This document shows positions 1-9,929 of a stretch of 64,000 nucleotides of DNA, piece by piece. Position 1 is the first letter of the stretch; the number at the start of each line of letters is the position of its first letter. The DNA comes from Tetrapyrgos nigripes (taxonomy: Eukaryota > Basidiomycota > Agaricomycetes > Agaricales > Campanellaceae). Under the pieces are notes generated by a model that made no database searches, was not told the DNA's origin, and saw nothing but the letters and a program-made list of their open reading frames with translations. The translations under genes and the position numbers were made by a program. The stretch covers positions 1-64,000 of the forward strand of contig JAACJM010000032.1 in the NCBI GenBank assembly GCA_013368315.1, read 5' to 3'.

Positions 1-202
1 ATTTCTTTCGTACCCTTGTTTTTGACATTTGTTGGGCAGGTCTCTGAGGGAGGGAATCCATGATTGATATAGATGAAGTCGTCGATGGTCGAAGATAAGA
101 GCCTTGCGCCTACTGACGTCACTCGCATTTTTGACTAATCATGGACCCGAAAATTCCGCCCTTTTTGTCTCTTACGCCCACGAACGACTCTAACTCTCGT
201 CT

Positions 203-2368
203 ATGGCGTCTCCGGGGCGTACCATTACTGCTGCTAGTCCACTTAGGCCTGGTGTCTCTTCTATGAACCCTCATGTACCCATGCTTACTCTGGAAGAAGC
301 TACTTCGGATGGACACGAACGGGATACTGACAGTGCTGTTTCGACGCCGGCAAGAAGACGTCCTCGTCCGGTGTCTGAGCAGATGTTGGGGCATAGCAGA
401 CCTCAACCTGTTTAGGACGAGGATGGTGAAGGTATGTGTTTCGTTACTTATAAAGTTTGTCACTATACTAAAACAAATCGCAGGTGTCATTTCTATTCTA
501 TCCGCTGCGACTAACGATCTCGCCCCAACTCATCAACCACTTGGATTTGGAGGTGACACCTGGCACCACTCCCGGTACACTAAATATCTCTCCGTGGAGG
601 CAGTAGATGTTCGCTGGTGCCGTTCCCCGTGTTCCCGATAATGATGAAAGCCTGACCAAGAAGACTTTGTGCAAGGACATCAGTTCCATCACTTCACTGC
701 GACCTTACACCCAGTCTCAAAGTCCTACCAAACAGCCTTCATCCAAAGATCTTCTTGGTCAGCAGATTGCACCTTGGCCCACACTCAACTCGATGTTCCC
801 GAGAGACTCACCAAAGCCTTCACCACCAGTTGCATCATCGTCGGCACCAAGGACGCATCCCAACCACAAGAGGACGTTATCACCTCCAGCTCCCATGCTT
901 GAGAACTCTCCTCCCATGATTCGTCCATTGCGTCCTGCCAAGTCAAGGTCAGGTATTGTCGTGATGAAATCTTTGGGTCCACCACCATCTGAGGGCCTTC
1001 CGTCTATTGAACCCAAGCTCGATGCCGGTACTATCCGTGCTCCCTCGACGTTGACGTTTGGTTCTTGTACGTCCTCTCGAGGAGGTGATTCATCTATCAG
1101 TTCCATCGATGACATCAAGAACCGACCACCAGTCCCAGTTTTGCCTTCTGCATTTGGACATGCTAGGAACAGATCTTCGCTGCTTTCATCTCAATACAAC
1201 AGCAACGACGACGACAACACTACTAGCCGTCCTCTCGTACCTGGAGCCAGGAGGATGCTCGGGATGAAGGGAACAATGGGAGGTTCTGACGTCTCAGCCT
1301 ATGCTGTTGACGAATTGGACGCATCAGATCCTGAGTCAGACATTCCTGATGAGCTGCAGAACATTTGGGCAAAGCGTCACAAAGACGACACCCTCTTATC
1401 GTCCTTCCAGTCCTCGTTCTGCGTCTCCCGAAGATGTTCCTCAGGACGTCTCTGAGATGGACTCTCTCAGTGATCCTCAGCCCTTGGACATACCCATGTT
1501 CCATCTCACTGACGTCAACGAGAATCAAATTGACATGGACGATATTGATATGGACGATTTTCACTCTGACGAAGACGGCGACACCAAGAAATCCTTCGAC
1601 TTCACCGGCGAACTGAAGTTGAACGAGTCCGGCGCCTCAGACCGACAAAGCTTCATGGAACAGTTGGAGAATGCATTCCGTACCCCTGCGAAACTCGACC
1701 TTTGTTATGACTTTGGAGATTCTGATAGTGGTATGCTGAGTGTTGAAGTGCCCCCGCTTCCACCTTTGCCTTTGCTACCTGCTCAAGCGGAAACGTCGTC
1801 CAGCACTATCCAGACAGATGTCTCTACAACCTCACATGAGGCAGTCGCTCAGCTCAATTCGCTTCTGGTCAACGCTTACACGCAAGTAAGTAACACGATT
1901 TTTAACGCCGAGTTACTACCTACCTTTCCTAACCAGCTTCTTAGGGCGCCATCGTCACCGTCGCCGTCTGCTTCTCAACCGCGCCATCGTCACCATCGCC
2001 ATCTGCTTCTCAACCGCGCCATCGTCACCATCGCCATCTGCTTCTCAACCGCGCCATCGTCACCGTCGCTGTCTGCTTCTCAACCGCGCCATCGTCACTG
2101 TCGCCATCTGCTTCTCAACCGCGCCATCGTCACCGTCGCCGTCTGCTTCTCAACCGCGCCATCGTCACCGTCGCCATCTGCTTCTCAACCGCGCCATCGT
2201 CACCGTCGCCGTCTGCTTCTCAACCGCGCCATCGTCACCGTCGCCATCTGCTTCTCAACCGCGCCATCGTCACCGTCGCTGCCCGCTTCCGAGTCAATGA
2301 TGCACAGCGTCAAGTCTTCATCACGTCTAAGACTTGCTCAATTACCTTTAGCTCTTTCTCTGTTATGA
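203..2368 (+). pseudogene. Decayed Ser/Pro-rich, acidic low-complexity protein gene
   Basis: I do not recognise the family. Exon 1 runs from the ATG at 203 to 431, followed by an intron at 432-483 (gtatgt...cag). The second exon then continues the sense of the protein, but in changing frames. I see a TAG at 413-415, an extra C in the CCCC run at 523-526, a TAG at 604-606, and a frame change near 1386-1410. Read across these lesions the protein is continuous: Pro/Ser-rich, then acidic (DMDDIDMDDF, about 1530-1560), then a segment FDFTGELKLNESG...QLENAFRTPAK that looks like a conserved core. A second intron starts at gtaagt 1886 and ends at 1936 or 1944, just before the 35-bp repeat array. Four lesions in 1.7 kb argue for a pseudogene rather than sequencing error. 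It could be the regulatory part of a larger kinase or motor protein, but I cannot show that. Confidence 0.6.
1946..2290 (+). repeat. 35-bp minisatellite, about 10 tandem copies, open in all three frames
   Basis: Units start at 1946, 1981, 2016, 2051, 2086, 2121, 2156, 2191, 2226 and 2261 (the last partial). Each begins GCGCCATCGTCACC and ends CTTCTCAACC. Variation between units is mostly single C/T or A/G changes. Because 35 is not a multiple of 3, three units (105 bp) make one 35-residue protein repeat. That repeat cycles through a Ser/Pro-rich, a His/Arg-rich and a hydrophobic stretch without a stop. It lies at the 3' end of the decayed gene. Confidence 0.95.
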
Positions 2369-3137
2369 CATCAATAGTTAATGGGATGGAGAGTTCTCTA
2401 ATTTCTGTCTGGAAAGAAGTATAGAACTTCTGTGAGTTATCAGTGAGCAGACAATGAAGACAATTGTATGGTGTGATACTCTGCCAGCATGTTTGTGTGG
2501 GCTTGTACAGTTCATTATAGATCTACAAGTGATAGGCAGTCTGGACTTTCTGAGGAATATGAGTGATAATATCCTCCTGGCTTCTATATCCCCTCATAAG
2601 CTTCTCAGATGTACTCTGAGGCCTGAAAGGAAAACATTTCAATGCCATAGTAAATGATGGGATATTCTCACGGAACTTGCAGGCACGACTGAGCTTTCGG
2701 CCCTTGTACATGCTTGTGAGATGCGTGGCAGAAAGATGGATCTTCCCATTTACCCGGAATGATTCCACCTCTCTTGTATAGTTTTGTCGTTTCATCGTAA
2801 ACCTTTTGCAAACCTTACACATCCCTAGAAGCCGCCGAAAATTATTTTGGCTGCTGCTATGTAGCAAAACCATTTCGCACAACTCACCAGCTATTGAAAG
2901 GCAACGAAAATAATTCCAGTGAAAGTACAATAAACAATAAGTTGTCATTATGATTCTGAGACTTTACACAGGGTTATACACAGTTGCAATTTTTTTGCAT
3001 TTTTTGTGATGTTGTAAGTACCTCCGTCAGTACGTCGTATCTCACTGGTCTCAAACTAGGCTCTTTACCACTTTCGCAGCAATCCCATGCGCCACGACAT
3101 ATACCCTTCGAGGCCGTCTATCCCAATCTCGCATCCA
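2369..3137. other. Intergenic; nothing recognised
   Basis: The longest open frame is about 141 codons on the minus strand (2523-2948). It shows no motif I know and no introns, and its codon texture looks random. No TIR, LTR or RNA gene was seen. Confidence 0.4.
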
Positions 3138-3301
3138 TGACGACTACCTGCTTTCAGCGACTTGTCCGGCAAGGTCCTGGAATCTGGAAAAGGATCGTCT
3201 CTGCACAAAGGTCAGCCAGTGACGACTACCTGCTTTCAGCGACTTGTCCGGCAAGGTCCTGGAATCTGGAAAAGGATCGTCTCTGCACAAAAGTCAGCCA
3301 G
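3138..3301. repeat. 82-bp direct tandem duplication
   Basis: The segment from 3138 (TGACGACTACCTGC) is repeated from 3220 with one visible difference near its end (AAAGG versus AAAAG before TCAGCCAG). Near-identity means a recent duplication. It ends about 120 bp before the left end of the TIR element at 3422. Confidence 0.9.
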
Positions 3302-3421
3302 TGACCGGCATCTGATGCTTTCTTCCATGCAGACTATGTCTTGCCGTGGAAGGTCGCAGCCAAACAGGTTTCACTCATTTTACCTATCTTCAAAGTCTGA
3401 TCTGAAGATTGAGCCTTGATT

Positions 3422-4823
3422 CCCAGTGAAAAGTCGGTTTCCCTAGAGCGAACCAGAGCGAATGTGCACCCGCAAATGATCGGGGAAAAAAGAGTCAGAA
3501 AGAGTCCGAGCGAACTAGGTTATACATATGCTAGGTATTGCACTAGATAACTACTAGATAACTGCTAAAGTATGGCTAATTCTCCTTACTTTGTTGTCAA
3601 AGCAACTAGTTCCTATGAAGTTAGGCTAAGTTAGCCAGGTAACTTCACTCTACTTGTCCAACTTATCATTATGTATCCTACGTACTGCGTAGTACAATGT
3701 TATCTACACTGTACAAAGGCATAGCTTTGTTTCGTCAACGACTTCGGCAGGTCCCGAGCATCTTAGAAACACTCGACGTCATTCAAGGACTTCGCGCCTT
3801 TCTCTTCCTTCTACCATCACCATTGCCAGTTGACTTCTTCTCTTTCATGTTCGACGCGCAATCCGCCTGGCCAACGCCGTTACCTTCAAAGCCTTACGCG
3901 TCTCTGATGTGAACGATGGATGGAATTGGTTGTACAAGTGGGTTTTGTTGTCCGGTGAGTCCTCCGTTGGTCGCGCTACCATCTTTCTCTAACCCGCCTT
4001 TTCCATCAGGTGTGTGCTAGTGGGTATTTGTATTCTGGGTACGTCTCGGACACATTCCTGTACGCTGCCCGCTAACTCCCTGGCCAACATCGTCGTGATC
4101 TGCAAAGGCGTTTTCTCATCGTTCAGTGAGTCTTCCGTGTCGCGTTATCTTCTTTCTCTAACCCGCCTTTTGCATTAGGCGAATTTGTATGGATATCTGG
4201 GCTCCCGGTGCGTCTTGTATGCGCCACCGTATCGTTGCAGTACTGATGGACTTCTTGTGCAGCTATTTTCCACTTTGCAATTGTCCACGTCGAATTTTTA
4301 GGTACCTCTTCATGGACTTGTACTGAATCCTACTTTCCTCTTCAGGCATTTCCAAGTCATTGTGAGTTCCCTGCAAATGTCCTTCACTTCGTTCACTAAC
4401 TGGTGCCGTTTCTAAGTCTAGATTTTGTATGCAAGTTCAATTTTTCATTTTACAACCACAAGGAGTGTATAGAGAAAGCAGGGAACGAGAACGAATGAGA
4501 GCCATTATACAATGTAATATTAAGTAGAATCAGAGTGAATCAGAACGAACGTGTACATAAATTGGATCAGAACCAGAGTGAGCCAGAGAGAACCAGAGCG
4601 AGCGCATCAATTAGTGCACCCTATTCAAACCAAACGGACGAGAGCGAATGAGAGCGAATATACTCAAAATCTTCCAAAAAATGCTCGCTCGGACTCAGTT
4701 TGACTCAATACAGATAATGAGCGGTGCACAATTTTGTAACGAGAGCGAACACAGGCGAATCAGACTGAGCGTCTTTTGAACATTCGCTGGGGTTCGCTCT
4801 GGGCCCATTGACTTTTCACTGGG
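3422..4823. mobile_element. TIR DNA transposon, non-autonomous, 7-bp target duplication
   Basis: The left end reads CCCAGTGAAAAGTC from 3422. The reverse complement of the right end (4823 inward) begins identically and stays similar for about 45 bp, ending in AGAGCGAACC...AGCGAATGT. Both ends are flanked by CTTGATT (3415-3421 and 4824-4830), a perfect 7-bp duplication. Subterminal regions (3450-3520 and 4470-4800) are crowded with GAGCGAA/CAGAGCGA-like motifs, as in hAT-like, CACTA-like and KDZ-like elements where transposase binds subterminal repeats. No transposase frame is visible in the 1.4 kb, so it would need help in trans. A 7-bp duplication is unusual (hAT and KDZ elements normally give 8), so I leave the superfamily open. 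Confidence 0.85.
3697..4450 (+). pseudogene. Captured multi-intron gene remnant inside the TIR element
   Basis: An open frame starts at the ATG at 3697 and stops at 3912. Spliced-looking segments follow. Introns are suggested at 3955-4009 (gtgagt...cag), 4126-4178 (gtgagt...tag), about 4209-4262 and about 4300-4347, with very short exons between them. Exon translations contain hydrophobic stretches (for example WNWLYKWVLLS), so a small membrane protein is possible, but I recognise no family. The first two introns are clearly related in sequence. No single continuous coding frame can be assembled, so it is probably a captured and decayed gene fragment. Confidence 0.4.
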
Positions 4824-4874
4824 CTTGATTATTGTTACCTATTGTATGTAGCTTAGTAATGAAGAAACTATATA

Positions 4875-6571
4875 TTATCCCTTTCTAGTGCGCACGACAA
4901 CCTCCAGTCCATCTTTTCCCAAATACTGCAACTGTTGCTCTATCTCCTCCTTCAATGCACGGCCCAAGACACGAATCTTCACTGATTTGAGAGAAGTAAC
5001 TCCGACAGCCAGAGCATGCGACTTCTCCGGTATCCATCTCGAAATAACCATCTTGTGAAACAAGTCGTCGTCAAACAGGTCTCCGTCAGCGATAAAGTCC
5101 AGCCTCTCAAGCTTGGGACGAGAGGAGGTGAAAATGGCGACATCCCATGGTTGTACGCGTGAAGAGCAGTGAGAAGTGAGGGAGTGATGATGTCTTTGAA
5201 TACGAAGTCGGAATCGGAATCGCTGCCAGGTACAGTGTATCCACTGAAATTGTAGCTATTGCGATGAATTTCCTGGATAGAGAGCTCTACCAAAGCTGGG
5301 TTAAGTTTGAGAAGTGTGATGACATCTTCATGGGATAACGAGATGCGATTGAGGCGGAGTACGGTGAGCGAGCATCCCGAACGCTGGAAGAAGCGAGTGA
5401 AGGTATCGCTTGGCCATGGCCCTTTGAAGAAGGTACAAGGCCGGGTCCGGTAGGGGTTGGTGATAGTAAGCTTCTCCAAGGACGGGAGGATGAGCTTATC
5501 AACCAGGACTCCAAACACACCGGCATCTGGGTGTCGACCTCCGACATCGGGGCACACAAGGCCGTCCACCAAGCGAAGCTCTAACGTCAATAAATGGGAT
5601 CGGACGAAAGGCATTGCGTTGGTAGTAAAGGAGCAAGGGTCCATTAATGAGTATACCACAGACTGGACGTGCGTAAATTTTTCGAGCTCCCTATACACGC
5701 TTGGACATGCGCCCTGCAGTTCAAGATGTGTAACATGATTTATCGGGGTAAAGGTGATCGGAATCTCCGTGAGAGGCAAGGCATTTACTTTCAAGGAAGA
5801 GAGGCGTGGAGCAGCGTTGAAAAGGTGCAGCTCGGGAGAAGCGTAATGATCATCAATGGAGAGGCTTTCCAGGAGCGGAAACGAGCGCCCCGACAAAGTG
5901 GGGAACATCTCCGAATTCATTTCTGCACTGATTCTGGCGTCCCGCCATCGAGCACTCTGGTCAATGAGTAAGTCGACTAAACGATTACTCTCTCTGTCCT
6001 CCGCTGCAAAGCTGATGTCGATGGACAGAGGATGGATTCCAGAGCGCGCAAGACACAACCTAAATCGGGGCTCCAGCTGCGAAATTGCATCCTGTGTTGT
6101 GGGCAAAAGTCGTAAATTCGACCACAATTTCGACGTGCCAATGACGATATGACGCCAGCCTCTGCACACTGAAGCCAGTGTGAAAGGAGGTTGTTGGTAG
6201 ATTTTGATTCTGGAGGGGTTTGTTTTAGAAAGCAGTGTGGGGGTTTCTTCGCAAACGATTTCAAAAATCCGACCCAGTAATTCCGCAGGGAGATATCTTA
6301 TTGATGCGGTGACCGACTTCAACTGCCCCATATGCTTCTCCAACAACTTCTGTTTCCCCTCAAGGAACACCAAGCGCGCCCTGAGCCGTGATATTTCGAG
6401 ACCGTAATGTTTGTGATCCGTTTCTGCGTCCAGTAACATCTGTGAGATAGCGGCAGAATGAAAAGTGGTTAGAGGGAAGGACTGGAGCATTTCGAAGACT
6501 TTGGAGGATGCGTTGGCAATGTCGAAACGGGTTTTGTAGACGGTATCAGAGCCGCAATTCGGACAGGACAT
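4875..6571 (-). pseudogene. Family A coiled-coil/F-box protein, frameshifted near the C-terminus
   Basis: Members of this agaric family are presumed substrate adaptors of SCF ubiquitin ligases: the F-box binds Skp1 and the C-terminal region binds the target. The start at 6571 gives an N-terminal CPNCG, a short coiled coil (about residues 50-90) and an F-box (about 91-150, with IRYLPAELLGRIFEIVC and ASVCRGWRHI). About 350 residues of divergent leucine-rich sequence follow. The paralogues read PLVPKLERL...DDELF..M..SRWIPE. Here the frame slips at the GGG of 5115-5117 (one base missing), so the translated end is aberrant and stops at 4979. The correct ending is still open in the other frame down to the TAA at 4875-4877. 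Either a recent mutation or an assembly error would explain a single missing base. Confidence 0.8.
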
Positions 6572-7142
6572 CGCTGTAGGCCTGCAGAGTGAAGACTATG
6601 AGTGCGTGATCGCGGTTTAGAGTAAAGGTGACGCGTCCATGACGCGTCTACACTGGTACCTCAAGCTAATATGGCATACGAGGGCTGCAGGCTCTGCAGA
6701 CGTTCCCATTGGATTGTATCAGATCTAATCTTCCTTCCTTTGACTTGTTTTACATAGTAGATAAGTTGTACTTACGATGTACGATGTGTCTCTATGTAAC
6801 GGATTTTAAAGCACGTTGGGATTAAGTATATGAAATTGTGTTATCTCATCCTGCAGTCTTCCACTAGCACCCAGCAACGCGAAGTGCTCCCCGGGACAAA
6901 GAAGAAGTATTCCTCAGCTTCTTCATGTAACTGGACAGTGGACTGCAGAGACGCAGGACGTAAGAGTTACCGGTTGGCGAAAACGACATTCCGACAGCGA
7001 ACTGCCTATTTGCTTGATATACACCTTGAAAGCGAGCATCTGCTAAAAAGTCATCATCGAACCAAGGAATTGATACTGACAAAAATTTGAGTACACACCG
7101 ACGTAACACCGAGGTCCGGCAGGGAGTCGCGTTTCTTCCTCT
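6572..7142. other. Intergenic between two F-box copies
   Basis: No open frame beyond about 90 codons and no repeat or RNA signal recognised. It holds the upstream region of the 4875-6571 gene and the downstream region of the next copy. Confidence 0.4.
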
Positions 7143-8801
7143 TCAGCCCGTAAGACTAACTCTAAGTCCAGCTCTTTCCAATTGCTGAAGTCTTCGTTCT
7201 ACATCCTCTTGGAGCCCTCGGTTCAAAACGTGAATTTTAACCGACTTCAGACAGCTAACCCCGATGGTCAGAACATACTCTCTCTCGGGTATCCACCTCG
7301 ACATGACCATCTTCCAAAACAGCTCGTCGTCGAATAAAAATCCATCTGCGACAAAGTGCAGCCTCTCTAGTTTAGGAACCAGAGGTGAGGCTAACGCCAG
7401 CCCATGATTATATGCGTGGAGAGATGTGAGGAGGAGAGGGGTGATAATATCCTCGAATTTGAAGATAGTACCATCACTAGACGCAACGGCAGCGAAATCA
7501 TAATCTTTGCGACGGATTTCCTTTACGCGAAGCTCTACCAAAGACGGATTGAGCCTGAGGAGTGCTATGAGCTCTCGGTCTGGTAGTGAGATGTAGTCGA
7601 GGTGAAGAGCTGTTAAGGAGCATCCAGAGCGTTGGAAGAAGTCGGAAAACGTTTGTGGTGGCCAGACACCTTTGAACATGTCGGTGGCCAAGTGAAACGC
7701 ATCGGTACCAATGGTTAGGGTTGTCAGAGATGGGAGTGTGAGTTTCTCGACGAACATTTTGAGCAAGTTGCACTCATGGGAGAGTCGTTCGTCGTCTGAC
7801 AACTGAAACTCCACTGTAGTGACTTAGGGAAGAGTCTGAAGAGGGAGTTCCTCGGGTTCTGGAATATAACTGTGGTCTACATCGGCAAAGATCATGGATT
7901 TGAGGCTGGAAAATTTGTTGAGTACCTCGAAGAAATCGTAAAAACAAGATACTGTGAGACTGATGATCTGGGCACAGGGAGTAAAGGTTTCCAGGGTTTC
8001 CGGGGGTGGAAGCTTGTTGATTTTTAGGGTATGGAGTCGAGGAGCCGAGCTGAAAAGGTGTAGATCGGGGTGCTCAGATTCGGAATCATAATGAGTAATC
8101 TCAAGTGTCTCCAGTAGCGGAAAAGATCTGCCATTCGACAAGCCAGGGAAGTTTTCCTCGACAAGGTTAAGTACTGTGACGTGCTTCCATCGAGAGCACT
8201 GCTCTGTGAGCATCTGGAGGGTGGGATCATCCGGTCCTTCGCTGGGCTCAATGCGCAACTCCACCGACAAAGGATGGTTTTGAGAACGTAACAGGCAGAG
8301 CTTCAATGGTGGCTCAAGCCGAGGAGCGGTAGGCTTGGTGGTCCAGAATGTACACAAATTACTCCACAGTCGCGAAGTAGCAACAGCAACCCCACGCCAA
8401 CCGCTGCACACTGAGGCCAGTACAAACGGCAAACGCCAAGCGATTTGTGCATGAAGGCTAAAAGTAATTGCGTCTTCTTCGCAGACCATAACGAAAATGC
8501 GAGCCAGAAGCTCGACTGGCAGCCGTCGTATTGGAGCTGAAAGAGATTTCAGCTGCTCGACGTGCTTGCTCAGCAACTCTTGTTTCGCCTGGAGATACAC
8601 CAGACGTGACTGGAGTTGAGACATTTCCAAGTCATAATGCCGCATGTCGCTCTCTATGTCAACCTGCATCTGTGAAACGACGGAGGAGGAGGAGATTGGA
8701 ATAGGGAAAATCCGAAGCATCTGCGTAACGCGAGCAGACGCGTCTGTTATGTCGAAATGATTCGTGTAGAGTTTGCTAGCACCGCAGCTAGAGCAGATCA
8801 T
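7143..8801 (-). pseudogene. Family A coiled-coil/F-box protein with one in-frame stop
   Basis: The ATG at 8801 is chosen because all family A copies begin M-x-C-x2-C-G (here MICSSCG). A coiled coil and an F-box follow (APIRRLPVELLARIFVMVCEE, then ASVCSGWRGV). The LRR-like region is interrupted by a TAA at 7824-7826, exactly where the paralogue at 49.0 kb reads on (QTLPRLSSVEF). After the stop the same frame stays open to 7143 with full family similarity (FFQRSGCSLTALHLDYISL, LVELRVKEIRRKDYDF, RWIPEREY). A single nonsense change therefore splits an otherwise intact gene of about 550 codons. It could still make a truncated F-box protein of about 325 residues lacking most of the substrate-binding part. 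Confidence 0.85.
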
Positions 8802-8884
8802 TGTGATGAGTGTATTTGACCAACAGATTGAAGCAGGAGAAAGAGGAACAGGAGTGGAAGGGAGTTTGGAATCGAACGTGTGAT
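8403..8884 (-). repeat. Left copy of inverted segmental duplication (5' part of family A F-box gene)
   Basis: Read on the minus strand, this stretch is nearly identical to 63516-64000 on the plus strand. It covers about 75 bp of 5' flank, the start codon and the first 130 or so codons. Flanking similarity stops close to 8884 on this side, and the right copy leaves the window. Confidence 0.85.
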
Positions 8885-9929
8885 GGTGGAGGTCGAAAAA
8901 GGAGTTGAGATCGTGACACTGATTGTTTTTGCGCTTCTCCTGGACCATCATCATGATATTGGCTCTCGGACCTGCAATACTCCAAGCTGCTCATTTCATA
9001 CAAATTCGATGCATACAGGTTCTATGAACTACCTTTTCGGACGCTTCTACGATGCCATGAGGGCACTCAACACCACAACAGTGGCACAAACCACTTTACC
9101 TTTGCGAATCACTCTGATGTGGTCTGGATTGGAAATTATGGCGGGTAGCTCTTCGGCGGATACTGAGCAATGTATGTTTTCCAAAAGACAACAAAAAGTG
9201 CGTAACAATTGGATAAGTCTGATGTGATTGTTCTAACAGTCTCATTTGTAGAGTGATATTCTTTGAAGCACCGACACTGCAGCCAGATCCAATACCTCAA
9301 GAAGACGCTCACATGTCATGTGCTCGAGCTTTCTCGCTGCTATCTCAGGACACGTCGGGTCACTCTCACCTGCGGCACAACTATCGTTGACCAGTATCTT
9401 ACGACAGTCCGTCCGTTTACACCCTTTAGTATACAATCATATCTGAAATAAAATCCTGTCCATAAAGGCATACCGCCAACCCCAGTGATTTTGTGCTTGC
9501 GAATGTGTAGCTATCCGAGAGGCGGGGTAACTCACCTCAATGAACGGCTTCCTCTCTCAAGAGGGATGGGCTCGCCCATCTCGATGATTGAGAGTCTCCT
9601 TCAGTTTTAACGGCTTTATTCGTAACAATCACTTTCGTTTTCTGCTCCAAGTCCCACACTTTATGCGTAAAGGCATTTCCCCTGGGAGGACAACTATGAC
9701 TATGACTATGAAACTATGCAAAGTATGTACAATCAAGCGAGGTTTAGATCCCTTGCCCCCCCGATCGCGGGCCTGAGGTAACGACCCTCATCTGAGGGTG
9801 TCCTTGTCGTCTAGCAAATGGCTATCCAAACGCTCCTCCTCCTCCAAAAAAAATGTGTAGCCACCTGACGGGACTGAAAGTTGATGTATATGCATGATAC
9901 ATCATATTAGTACATGCTAGAATACAAAT
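8885..9929. other. Intergenic; spacer between the two halves of the left duplication block
   Basis: No gene recognised. Short imperfect palindromes occur (for example around 9545-9595), but none has a target duplication I could support. The corresponding spacer on the right (56850-63516) is over six times longer and carries genes. Confidence 0.4.

Noticed and set aside
2523..2948. 141-codon minus-strand open frame
   Set aside because: Contains one CxxC but no zinc-finger spacing and no homology I recognise. Not supported.
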